DNA of 64,000 bases from assembly GCF_018131185.1 (NCBI RefSeq), contig NZ_JAFCJE010000005.1, positions 620,001 to 684,000 of the forward strand, given 5' to 3'. Below the pieces are notes generated by a model. The model did no database searches, was not told the DNA's origin, and saw nothing but the letters and a program-made list of their open reading frames with translations. Made by a program: the position numbers and the translations under genes. Below, one piece after another: positions 1-7,882 of the stretch. Position 1 is the first letter of the stretch. Each line of letters opens with the position of its first letter. The DNA comes from Bradyrhizobium diazoefficiens. Lineage in GTDB: Bacteria > Pseudomonadota > Alphaproteobacteria > Rhizobiales > Xanthobacteraceae.

Positions 1-465
1 GATCCGCCGCGCCCGTTGTTCGGCCTGCCGCGCATTGCCTCGTCAGCCGACGATTATCAGGCGCTGTTCGACGCCGTGCCGTCCAGGGCCAACGGCATCT
101 GCCTGTGCACGGGCTCGCTCGGCGTGCGGCCCGAGAACAACCTGCCCGAGATGGCCGAGCGCTTCGGCCCGCGCATTGCCTTTGCCCATCTGCGCGCGAC
201 CAAACGGGAGGCCGACGGGCTGTCGTTCTACGAGTCCGATCATCTCGACGGCGATGTCGACATGGTCGCGGTGCTCAAGGCGCTTCTGAAGGAGAACGCC
301 CGGCGCGCGCCGGACAGGCAGATCGTGTTCCGTCCCGATCACGGCCACCGCATGCTGGATGATCTCGCCGCCACCAAGCGCACCAACCCCGGCTACACCG
401 CCATCGGCCGCCTGCGAGGTCTCGCCGAGCTCCGGGGCGCTATCCGCGCGATCGAGCATCGTTGA
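1..465 (+). CDS. uxuA: mannonate dehydratase, C-terminal part (5' cut by window edge)
   Basis: The reading frame is open from the first base of the window to a TGA at 463-465, giving about 154 C-terminal residues of a protein that normally has 350-400. UxuA dehydrates D-mannonate to 2-keto-3-deoxy-D-gluconate in hexuronate breakdown. Recognition rests on family-like stretches: the CLCTGSLGVRPEN region, FAHLRATKRE, the ESDHLDGDVDM segment and the late FRPDHGHRMLDD motif with metal-binding Asp and His. The start lies outside the window. A repeat palindrome follows 10 bp after the stop, and the next gene is on the other strand, so this is the last gene of its unit. Confidence 0.9.
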   Translation, partial: DPPRPLFGLPRIASSADDYQALFDAVPSRANGICLCTGSLGVRPENNLPEMAERFGPRIAFAHLRATKREADGLSFYESDHLDGDVDMVAVLKALLKENARRAPDRQIVFRPDHGHRMLDDLAATKRTNPGYTAIGRLRGLAELRGAIRAIEHR

Positions 466-475
466 GGCTACAGTC

Positions 476-560
476 GTCATTGCGAGGAGCCCTTGCGACG
501 AAGCAATCCAGAATCTCTCCGTGGAAAGACTCTGGATTGCTTCGCTGCGCTCGCAATGAC
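476..560. repeat. REP-like intergenic palindrome
   Basis: An imperfect inverted repeat of 85 bp. It opens with GTCATTGCGAGGAGCC, closes with GCTCGCAATGAC, and has inner arms around GCAATCCAGA and TCTGGATTGC. The same sequence class recurs at 26836-26921 and, diverged, at 10977-11062. Placed after uxuA it could fold in the transcript as an end structure, but no T-run follows. Confidence 0.8.
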
Positions 561-618
561 GTGGAAGGAGGGAGCCGTCACGCTTACGCCGTTTGCTCAG
601 TGACGTGCTCTCGTTGAT

Positions 619-1314
619 TCAGAGGTGCCCGATCGCGAAATCCGCCGCCGTCTCGGCGTGAATGGCGGTAGTGTCAAACGTTTCGACGGACGTGTCATCC
701 GGGCCGACCAGCATCGTGATCTCGGTGCAGCCGAGGATGATGCACTCCGCGCCGGCGGCGATGAGCGCTGCCATGACGTCCCGATAGCGCTGGCGCGAGG
801 GATCGGCGACGATTCCGAGGCACAGCTCGTCGTAGATGATCCGGTTCACATCCGCGCGCGCGCCGGCCGGAGGAACCAGCACGTCGAGATCATGCGCGCG
901 CAGCCGATCGATGTAAAAGTCCTCCTCCATCGTGAACTTGGTGCCGAGCAGGCCGACCCGCCGGTATCCTTTCGCCCGGATCCGCTGCGCCGTCGCGTCG
1001 CCAAGGTGAATGAATGGAACGGTTACGTTCGAAATGATGTCAGGCGCCAGCTTGTGCATCGTGTTCGTGCACAACACGATAGCTCGCGCGCCGGCGCTTT
1101 CGAGGCGCCGCGCCACCTGCGCCAGACTGGCCGCCGCCTCGCTCCAGCGGCCCGCATACTGCATCTGCTTGATTTCCTCGAAATCGTAGGAATACAGCAA
1201 CAGCGGGGCGGAATGCAGCTTGCCCATGCGATCGCGGACCCGCTCATTGATGAGCCTGTAGTATAGCGCGGTGCTCTCCCAGCTCATGCCCCCGATCAGC
1301 CCGATGGTCTGCAT
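619..1314 (-). CDS. aspartate/glutamate racemase family protein
   Basis: A protein of 231 residues, the usual length for the Asp/Glu racemase family (YgeA type). It starts with MQTIGLIGGMSWEST, typical of bacterial aspartate-racemase-like proteins. It carries the two expected catalytic cysteines, in VLCTNTMH near residue 83 and in ILGCTEITML near residue 196. The family interconverts L- and D-forms of acidic or other amino acids without a cofactor; the substrate here cannot be read from sequence. No signal peptide or membrane segment is seen, so it should be cytosolic. It stands alone, transcribed away from the repeat region to its right. A second, more distant member of the superfamily lies at 5328-6071. 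Confidence 0.85.
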   Translation of the reverse strand: MQTIGLIGGMSWESTALYYRLINERVRDRMGKLHSAPLLLYSYDFEEIKQMQYAGRWSEAAASLAQVARRLESAGARAIVLCTNTMHKLAPDIISNVTVPFIHLGDATAQRIRAKGYRRVGLLGTKFTMEEDFYIDRLRAHDLDVLVPPAGARADVNRIIYDELCLGIVADPSRQRYRDVMAALIAAGAECIILGCTEITMLVGPDDTSVETFDTTAIHAETAADFAIGHL

Positions 1315-1498
1315 TCCCGTGTCCTCGTTGAGTCCGGCCCGACCGTAGACGAAAACGTCGCGGCTCGGTAGCCATCGCTTGACGGAGGCGAGTTGGTGCG
1401 CGGACTGGCTTGACCAATTGAGCCTGCGTAGTCTGGATGACGCTGGCGCTCCACCGGGCTACGCCATCGTGCATGTGTCGGCCTCTGTCAATCCGTCG

Positions 1499-2130
1499 CC
1501 GTAAAAATATTCCACTTTACCGAAATTCGGTTTCGGCGTAGGTATCGTCCATCCTGATCCGGCGAAAGGGGCGGTCGTACGTCGTTTCGAACCGCGGATC
1601 GGGCAGCGGTGGACGCGGCAGCGTCGTGCACGACAGGCGGGAGCAGGGCGGGAGAACCCCGTGAGGTCTTGGCCGCGTGCGGACGAACGGCGCTGAAGCG
1701 TACGGCCAAATCGCGTGGTCCTGGCTGTCGTTGCTACAGCCAAGCCTTGCGGAGGTGCGGGACGTCCGACCGGACGAAGCGCACCGCCAATTCGCGAGGT
1801 GACGGAGACAAACAGGACACTCGTCTCCGGGGAGAGCGCGCCATACGCCGTCAAACATCGCGCAGGGAAGGCCGGACGTTTCCGGCTTCACCTGTCATCC
1901 GTTGTGCATTGCGTGTGCATTCTCATCGCACGACGGACAAGCGGGTGCCAGCCGGCGCCCGGCCTTCCCTGCGCCCTTTCGTTATGAGGGCGTGAAGAGG
2001 ACAGCAAAGCTCGGGCGCAAAGGGCCGCGAGGATGCGAAGGCATGTCTGCGAGTCAGCCCACGCGTTTTTCGCGATCGAGAGCGATGGTGGCACGGCGTT
2101 GTGCGCCTTTGCCCACCCACGAGACCTCCG
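1499..2130. repeat. large dispersed repeat, degenerate copy
   Basis: The 1074-bp gap 1315-2388 holds no credible gene. From about 1499 the sequence resembles a several-hundred-base element I recognise from intergenic regions of many Bradyrhizobium genomes (recall, not a search). A 16-bp perfect inverted repeat stands out: GCGCAGGGAAGGCCGG at 1860-1875 and its complement at 1959-1974. At 2083-2121 there is a degraded half of the GTGGGCA/TGCCCAC repeat seen complete at 34825-34916. All six frames give only Arg/Pro/Ser-rich short ORFs of the type often mis-annotated in such repeats. I see nothing recognisable in 1315-1498, or in 2131-2376 apart from leader sequence. Confidence 0.65.
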
Positions 2131-2388
2131 TCGAGGAGGAGAAGCGCAGCCACGCTCAATGACGGGGAAAGTGCAGGCGCCACACACTCCGCTCGTGCCC
2201 CGGACGCCGCGCCCCGCACGCCTCGATCCTCGCCGTCGCATCATCGCGAATGGGCGGTCGTGCAAACGGCACGGACGGGCATGACGCCTGCGCAGGCTAT
2301 GATGACCTTTCGACCTTGCGCGCCCTCCCGGGCTGTCTTACGCAGTCTCCGAATAGTGACGCATTGCCAAAGCCCTGAGGGAGCCGAC

Positions 2389-4050
2389 ATGACCATCCGC
2401 AACACCCGCACCGGGGGCCAGATCCTGATCGATCAGCTCGTCGCCCAAGGCGTCGAGCGCGTGACCTGCGTGCCGGGCGAGAGCTATCTCGCCGCGCTCG
2501 ACGCGCTGCATGACAGTCCGATCGACGTCATGATCTGCCGCGCCGAGGGTGGCGCTGCCATGATGGCGGAGGCCTATGGCAAGCTCACCGGCCGGCCCGG
2601 GATCTGCTTCGTCACCCGCGGCCCCGGCGCTACCAATGCCAGCCACGGCGTCCACATCGCGATGCAGGATTCGACGCCGCTGATCCTGTTCGTCGGCCAG
2701 GTCGACACCGGCATGCGCGAGCGCGAGGCGTTCCAGGAGCTCGACTACAAGGCGGTGTTCGGCACGATGGCGAAATGGGCGGTCGAGATCGATCGCCCCG
2801 ATCGTATTCCGGAGCTAGTGGCGCGCGCCTTCCGCGTCGCCATGCAGGGCCGCCCCGGTCCCGTTGTGATCTCGCTGCCGGAGAACATGCTGACCGAGAC
2901 CGCTTCCGTGGCCGATGCCATGCGCATCGAGCCGGCGGTGAGCTGGCCAGCGCCGGCCGACATCGACAAGCTCGGCGCCATGCTTGCCGGCGCCAAGGCG
3001 CCGCTCGTCATTCTCGGCGGCTCGCGCTGGACCGAAGAGGCGACCAGGAGCATCGCGCGCTTTGCCGAGCGGTTCGACCTGCCGGTCGCAACCTCGTTCC
3101 GCCGGGCCTCGCTGATCGATGCCGATCATTCGCATTATGCCGGCGATCTCGGCATCGGGCCGAGCCCGGAGCTGAAGGCGCGCATCGACGGGGCCGATGT
3201 CGTCCTGCTCATCGGCGGCCGCATGTCGGAGATGCCGTCCTCGTCCTATACGTTGCTCGACATTCCGAATCCGCAGCAGAAGCTGGTCCATGTGCATCCG
3301 GGCTCCGAAGAGCTCGGCCGCGTCTATCAGCCGGCGCTGGCGATCCAGGCAACGCCCGCCGCGTTCGCTGCCGCCGTCGAGACGCTGAAGCCCGCGGGCG
3401 CAATTGCCTGGAAGGGCGAGGCCGCCAAGGCGCATGCCGATTACCTCGCCTGGACCGACAAGGCGCGCGAGCTGCCGGGCGCGTTCCAGTACGGCCAGGT
3501 CATGACCTGGCTGCGGGACCGCCTGCCCAAGGACGCCATCGTCTGCAACGGCGCCGGCAACTACGCCGGCTGGATCCATCGCCATCACCGCTTCCACAGT
3601 TTTGCGGCCCAGCTCGCGCCGACCTCGGGCTCGATGGGCTATGGCGTGCCGGCCGCGGTGCTTGCGAAACGGCAATATCCGGATCGTACCGTCGTCGCCT
3701 TTGCCGGTGACGGCTGCTTCCTGATGAATGGCCAGGAGTTCGCAACCGCCGTGCAATATGATGCGCCGCTGGTGGTCATCGTCGTCGACAATTCGCAATA
3801 CGGCACCATCCGCATGCACCAGGAGCGCGACTATCCCGGCCGCGTCGTCGGCACCCAGCTCAAGAACCCGGATTTTGCGATGTACGCGAAGGCGTTCGGC
3901 GGTCATGGCGAGCGCGTCGAGCGCACCGAGGAATTCGCGCCGGCGTTCGAGCGCGCGCTGGCCTCCGGCAAGCCGTCGATCCTCCACTGCATCATCGATC
4001 CGCGCGCGATCTCGGTCGGCAAGGACTTTGCGCCCACGGTGAAGGCGTAA
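2389..4050 (+). CDS. TPP-dependent enzyme, acetolactate synthase / decarboxylase family
   Basis: A protein of 553 residues with the three-domain layout of the acetolactate synthase / benzoylformate decarboxylase superfamily. Glu53 (in ICRAEGGAAMM) is the expected cofactor-activating residue. RGPGATNA follows in the Pyr domain, and the TPP motif begins AGDGCFLMNG (G440-D441-G442) and ends in VVDNSQYG. The ATG at 2389 is chosen because GAGGGA lies just upstream; the frame is open further up, with an ATG at 2281, but there it runs through repeat DNA. No small regulatory subunit gene is adjacent. Three bases downstream begins a D-amino-acid-dehydrogenase-like gene, so a 2-oxo-acid decarboxylase or ligase acting on its product is plausible. 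True valine/isoleucine biosynthesis is less likely in this context. Confidence 0.85.
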   Translation: MTIRNTRTGGQILIDQLVAQGVERVTCVPGESYLAALDALHDSPIDVMICRAEGGAAMMAEAYGKLTGRPGICFVTRGPGATNASHGVHIAMQDSTPLILFVGQVDTGMREREAFQELDYKAVFGTMAKWAVEIDRPDRIPELVARAFRVAMQGRPGPVVISLPENMLTETASVADAMRIEPAVSWPAPADIDKLGAMLAGAKAPLVILGGSRWTEEATRSIARFAERFDLPVATSFRRASLIDADHSHYAGDLGIGPSPELKARIDGADVVLLIGGRMSEMPSSSYTLLDIPNPQQKLVHVHPGSEELGRVYQPALAIQATPAAFAAAVETLKPAGAIAWKGEAAKAHADYLAWTDKARELPGAFQYGQVMTWLRDRLPKDAIVCNGAGNYAGWIHRHHRFHSFAAQLAPTSGSMGYGVPAAVLAKRQYPDRTVVAFAGDGCFLMNGQEFATAVQYDAPLVVIVVDNSQYGTIRMHQERDYPGRVVGTQLKNPDFAMYAKAFGGHGERVERTEEFAPAFERALASGKPSILHCIIDPRAISVGKDFAPTVKA

Positions 4051-4053
4051 GCG

Positions 4054-5319
4054 ATGGCGACCGGCCGGCACGTCGCCATCATCGGTGCCGGCGCGGTCGG
4101 TGTGATCAGCGCCATCGAGGCGCTGCGCGAGGGCCATCGCGTCACGCTGATCGATCCGGGAGAGCCCGGCGGCGAACAGGCGGCAAGCTACGGCAATGCC
4201 GGCTGGCTGTCGTCGCATTCGGTGATCCCGCCGGCCGAGCCGGGCATCTGGAAGAAGGTGCCGGGCTATCTGATGGACCCGCTCGGCCCGCTCGCGATCC
4301 GCTGGTCCTATCTGCCGAAGGCGCTGCCCTGGCTGATCAAGTACCTGCTCTCGGGCTGGACCGCCGCGCGGGTCGAGACGACGGCGTTTGCGCTGCGCGA
4401 TCTGTTGAAGGACGCACCGCTGCTGCACCGGAAGCTCGCCGAGGAAGCCGGCGTGCCTGAGCTGATCGAGCGTAACGGCGTGATGCATGTCTTCCCTTCG
4501 CGCGGCAATTTCGACAACGATCTCGGCTGGCGCCTGCGCAGGAAGGTCGGCGTCCAGTGGCTGGAGCTGTCCGCCGACGAGATGCGCCAGCGCGAGCCGG
4601 ACCTGCATCCGCGCTACACCTTCGGCGTGGTGGTGGAAGAGGCGGGCCGCTGCCGCGATCCCGGCGCCTATGTCGCCGCGCTCGCCAACCATGCGCTGGC
4701 GAGTGGTGCAACGCACGTGCGCGCCAAGGCGACGGGGCTGAAGCTCGACGGCAACAAGCTCCTCGCGGTCATCACCGAGACCGGCGAGATTGCCTGCGAT
4801 GCCGTCGTAGTCGCCGCCGGGGCGCGCTCGAAGCAGCTCACGGCCTCGATCGGCGATCCGCTGCCGCTGGAGACCGAGCGCGGTTATCACGTCATGATCG
4901 AGAATCCGGAATCGGGGCCGCGCAGCTCCATGATGGCGTCGGACGCCAAGATGGTGGTGAACTGGACCAACAAGGGCCTGCGCGCCGCCGGCACGGTCGA
5001 GATCGCCGGCCTGGAGGCCGCGCCGAACTGGAAACGCGCCGAGATCCTGCGCAATCACCTGGTCAGCATGTTCCCCAAACTGCCGAGGGACATCCCGACC
5101 TCGCGCATCAAAACCTGGTTCGGGCATCGGCCGAGCATGCCCGACGGACGTCCCTGCATCGGCTATGCGCGCGCCTCGCGCGACGTCGTCTATGCCTTCG
5201 GCCACGGCCATGTCGGCCTGGTCGGTTCGGCCCGCACCGGCCGGCTCGTTGCCCAGCTCGTCAGCGGCAAGCCGCCCGAGATTCCGCTGACGCCGTTTGC
5301 ACCCGAACGGTTCCTCTGA
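4054..5319 (+). CDS. FAD-dependent D-amino acid dehydrogenase-like oxidoreductase
   Basis: A protein of 421 residues in the DadA/DAO family. The FAD dinucleotide fold is at the N-terminus (VAIIGAGAVG, residues 7-16), followed by the family-typical SYGNAGWLS segment. The C-terminal FAD region contains GHRPSMPDGRPCIG and FGHGHVGLVGSARTG. Members oxidise D-amino acids to 2-oxo acids and ammonia, passing electrons to the respiratory chain or oxygen. The ATG follows the TPP-enzyme stop by 3 bp and the next gene starts 8 bp after the stop, so all are probably one operon. The substrate is unknown. Pairing with a racemase-like protein and a 2-oxo-acid-type TPP enzyme suggests successive steps on one amino acid or related compound (inference). 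Confidence 0.85.
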   Translation: MATGRHVAIIGAGAVGVISAIEALREGHRVTLIDPGEPGGEQAASYGNAGWLSSHSVIPPAEPGIWKKVPGYLMDPLGPLAIRWSYLPKALPWLIKYLLSGWTAARVETTAFALRDLLKDAPLLHRKLAEEAGVPELIERNGVMHVFPSRGNFDNDLGWRLRRKVGVQWLELSADEMRQREPDLHPRYTFGVVVEEAGRCRDPGAYVAALANHALASGATHVRAKATGLKLDGNKLLAVITETGEIACDAVVVAAGARSKQLTASIGDPLPLETERGYHVMIENPESGPRSSMMASDAKMVVNWTNKGLRAAGTVEIAGLEAAPNWKRAEILRNHLVSMFPKLPRDIPTSRIKTWFGHRPSMPDGRPCIGYARASRDVVYAFGHGHVGLVGSARTGRLVAQLVSGKPPEIPLTPFAPERFL

Positions 5320-5327
5320 GGTCCAGC

Positions 5328-6071
5328 ATGACCAGTTCAGCCAATCCGTCCTCCCGCATCGCCCGTGGCGGCAAGGCCATCTATGGCGCGCCGCTCGGCA
5401 TCCTGATGCTGGAAGCGCGCTTTCCCCGCATTCCCGGCGACATGGGTAACGGCACGACTTGGCCATTCCCCGTGCTCTATCGCGTCGTGAGCGGGGCATC
5501 GCCGGAGAAGGTGGTGCTGAAGGGCGCGGCCGGCCTGCTGCCCGATTTCATCGATGCCGCGAAAGATCTGGTGCGGCTCGGCGCCGAGGCCATCACCACG
5601 AATTGCGGCTTCCTCTCGTTGTTCCAGAAGGAGATCGCGGCTGCGGTCGGCGTTCCCGTCGCGACGTCCTCGCTGATGCAGGTGCCCTGGGTGCAGGCGA
5701 CCTTGCCGCCCGGCAAGCGCGTCGGTCTCGTCACGGTGTCGGGTTCGACCTTGACGCCGGCCCATCTCGAAGGCGCCGGCGTGCCGCTCGACACGCCGCT
5801 GGTCGGCACCGAGAACGGCAAGGAATTTTTCCGCGTCCTGATCAGGGCCGAGAAGGACGACATGGACATCGCGCAAGCCGAGCGCGACGTGGTCGAGGCC
5901 GGCAAGCAGCTCGTCGCTGAGAACCCGGACGTCGGCGCCATCGTGCTCGAATGCACCAACATGCCGCCCTATGCGGCCGCGCTTCAGGCGGAAGTCGGGT
6001 TGCCGGTCTACGACATCTATTCCATGATCACCTGGTTTCATGCCGGGCTGCGCCCGCGCGTCTTTGCGTGA
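5328..6071 (+). CDS. Asp/Glu racemase superfamily protein (racemase or maleate-isomerase-like)
   Basis: A protein of 247 residues starting at the ATG 8 bp after the preceding stop. Two cysteines sit where the superfamily's catalytic pair is expected: TTNCGFLSLFQK near residue 90 and VLECTNMPPYA near residue 207. The N-terminal part (GAPLGILMLEARFPRIPGD) differs from classic glutamate racemase, so hydantoin/allantoin racemase, maleate isomerase or arylmalonate decarboxylase relatives are alternatives. The LxxxR-x-P-x-x-PGD region is common in catabolic members of this family. Its position between a D-amino-acid-type dehydrogenase and an SDR suggests it prepares the stereochemistry of the pathway substrate (inference). 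Confidence 0.75.
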   Translation: MTSSANPSSRIARGGKAIYGAPLGILMLEARFPRIPGDMGNGTTWPFPVLYRVVSGASPEKVVLKGAAGLLPDFIDAAKDLVRLGAEAITTNCGFLSLFQKEIAAAVGVPVATSSLMQVPWVQATLPPGKRVGLVTVSGSTLTPAHLEGAGVPLDTPLVGTENGKEFFRVLIRAEKDDMDIAQAERDVVEAGKQLVAENPDVGAIVLECTNMPPYAAALQAEVGLPVYDIYSMITWFHAGLRPRVFA

Positions 6072-6125
6072 ACGCGTCCTCGAGATCGCCACAAGGCCTA
6101 TTGTCATAAGTCCTGGAGTGAACCC

Positions 6126-6905
6126 ATGAAGCTATCCGGCAAGGTTGCCGCCATCACCGGCGCGGCGCGCGGCATCGGCAAGGCCTGCGCAAAGAGATTC
6201 TTGGACGATGGCGTCAAGGTGGTGATTTCGGATGTCGATGCCGATGGGTTGGCGGCGACGGCCGCCGAGCTCGGTCGTCCCGATGCCTTGCGCACGATCG
6301 TCGGCAGTGTCGCCAGGCGTGCGGACGTGGATCAGCTCGTCGCCACCGCCGTGAAGGAATTCGGTCGGCTCGACATCATGGTCAACAACGCCGGCGTCGC
6401 CCGCAACCGGGACATCCTCGAGATCACCGAAGAGGAATTCGACGAGATCATAGGCATCAATCTGAAAGGCGCGTTCTTCGGCGTGCAGGCGGCCGCCAGG
6501 CAGATGATCGCGCAAGGCAGCGGCGGCGTCATCGTCAACATGTCCTCGGTGAACGCGCTGCTGGCGATCCCGGCGCTGGCGACCTACGCGATGTCCAAGG
6601 GCGGCATGAAGCAGCTCACCTCCGTCGCGGCCGTCGCGCTCGCCCCGCACAACATCCGCGTCGTCGCGGTCGGACCCGGCACGATCCTGACCGACATGGT
6701 GGCGTCATCCATCTACACTTCCGAGGATGCCCGCAGGACCGTGCTGTCACGCACGCCGGCGGGCCGCGGCGGCGAGCCGAGCGAGGTGGCGTCCGTGGTC
6801 GCGTTCCTTGCCAGCGAGGACGCGTCCTACATCACGGGGCAGACGATCTATCCGGATGGCGGAAGGCTGGTCCTGAACTACACGGTGCCGGTGAAGGAGA
6901 AGTAG
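6126..6905 (+). CDS. short-chain dehydrogenase/reductase
   Basis: A classical SDR of 259 residues. The NAD(P)-binding motif TGAARGIG is at 11-18, NNAG at 87-90, a catalytic Ser at about 140-141, and the YxxxK pair is Tyr154/Lys158. Asp36 at the end of the second beta strand (VVISDVDAD) favours NAD(H). A good Shine-Dalgarno (CTGGAGTG) precedes the ATG. The protein has no signal sequence. It is the last gene of the rightward group (2389-6905), 54 bp after the racemase-like gene, and could oxidise or reduce an aldehyde or alcohol made by the upstream enzymes. The exact substrate cannot be told. Confidence 0.9.
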   Translation: MKLSGKVAAITGAARGIGKACAKRFLDDGVKVVISDVDADGLAATAAELGRPDALRTIVGSVARRADVDQLVATAVKEFGRLDIMVNNAGVARNRDILEITEEEFDEIIGINLKGAFFGVQAAARQMIAQGSGGVIVNMSSVNALLAIPALATYAMSKGGMKQLTSVAAVALAPHNIRVVAVGPGTILTDMVASSIYTSEDARRTVLSRTPAGRGGEPSEVASVVAFLASEDASYITGQTIYPDGGRLVLNYTVPVKEK

Positions 6906-6931
6906 GGGGAAGGCGTCGCTCCACATTCGCT

Positions 6932-7043
6932 GTCATCGCCCGCGAAGGCGGGCGATCCAGTATCCCAGAGGCAGGCGTTGAAGAACTCGCTCTCGCTACA
7001 TCTGCCGCGGCGTACTGGATTCCCCGCTTTCGCGGGGAATGAC
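6932..7043. repeat. intergenic palindrome between convergent genes
   Basis: A 112-bp imperfect inverted repeat between the convergent SDR and IclR genes. The left part has GTCATCGCCCGCGAAGGCGG and the right part CGCTTTCGCGGGGAATGAC; the inner arms carry GTA and a TCCAGT/ACTGGA pair. It is a second class of dispersed Bradyrhizobium-type element and may end transcription from both sides. Confidence 0.75.
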
Positions 7044-7072
7044 ACCTGTTGCGAGGCGGGCAGTCCGCCGCT

Positions 7073-7867
7073 TCACTCCGCCGCGACGGCGATCCCATGG
7101 CCGAGCCGCTTCGAGATTCCTCCCGCGCAGTCGCGCAGCGCATGCGCGATCGGGCTGTCCCAACGGGCATCGAAGGTGCCTTCCGGTCCCATCGCGGTGA
7201 TGACCAGCGCGACATGGCCGGAATGATCGAACACCGGGGCGGAGAACGCGTTGACGCCGGGCAGGGGATCGCCGAGCGCGCGGGCGAGGCCGTGCTTTCG
7301 GACCTCCGCGAGCATGTCGGTGAGCTTGGCGCCTTTCACGGCGCGCTTCGGGTTGTAGCCGACACCGTGGCGGTCGAGGCCGCTGTCGAGCGCGGCGCTG
7401 ATCGTCTTCTCCGGCAGGAACGCGGCGAAGGCGCGGCCCGTCGCGGTCTCCAGCAGCGCCATCACCGAGCCGGCGCGCATGACGATGTGCACCGGCTGGG
7501 CCGGTTCTTCGAGCTGCACCACGGTCGGGCCGTGCGTGCCCCACACCGCGAGCGAGACCGCATGTCCGATCTGGCTCGCGAGCGCGGCGATCTTCGGCCT
7601 TGCGATGCGCACGCCGGAGAGCCGGCGCAGGCTGATCAGGCCGAGCTCCAGCGCCAGCGCGCCGATCTCGTAGCGGCCGGTACTCTCGTCCTGCTCGATC
7701 AGGCCGATGCGGGAGAAGCTGGCGAGATAAGGATGCGCCTTGGCCGGCGTCATGCCGGCCTCGCGCGCGAGATCGCGCAGCATCATCGGCTCGCCGCACC
7801 TTGCGAGCGCGCGGAGCAGTTCTCCGCCGACCTCGATCGACTGGATGCCGCGGCTTTCCCTCTTCAT
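7073..7867 (-). CDS. IclR-family transcriptional regulator
   Basis: A protein of 264 residues with the two-domain IclR layout. The N-terminal winged helix (about 8-70) contains MLRDLAREAGMTPAKAHPYLASFSRIGLIEQ, and the C-terminal effector domain (about 80-255) contains ALLETATGRAFAAFLP and the late FSAPVFDHSGHVALVITAMG. It is the last gene of the leftward unit, starting 15 bp after the stop of the FAD oxidoreductase gene, so it probably regulates this unit and perhaps the rightward catabolic genes. The ligand is unknown. A candidate operator is the palindrome at 10895-10906, upstream of the first gene of the unit. Confidence 0.9.
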   Translation of the reverse strand: MKRESRGIQSIEVGGELLRALARCGEPMMLRDLAREAGMTPAKAHPYLASFSRIGLIEQDESTGRYEIGALALELGLISLRRLSGVRIARPKIAALASQIGHAVSLAVWGTHGPTVVQLEEPAQPVHIVMRAGSVMALLETATGRAFAAFLPEKTISAALDSGLDRHGVGYNPKRAVKGAKLTDMLAEVRKHGLARALGDPLPGVNAFSAPVFDHSGHVALVITAMGPEGTFDARWDSPIAHALRDCAGGISKRLGHGIAVAAE

Positions 7868-7882
7868 GCGCCTCCGATCGCG

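Noticed and set aside
1459..2284. Several Arg/Ser/Pro-rich open frames in the gap before the TPP enzyme gene
   Set aside because: They overlap in many frames within dispersed repeat DNA, have no ribosome sites and match the kind of spurious proteins annotated in such repeats.
2815..5499. Open frame of about 894 codons on the minus strand opposite the TPP enzyme and dehydrogenase genes
   Set aside because: It spans three real genes in antisense, has no recognisable domain and no ribosome site; GC-driven absence of stops explains it.
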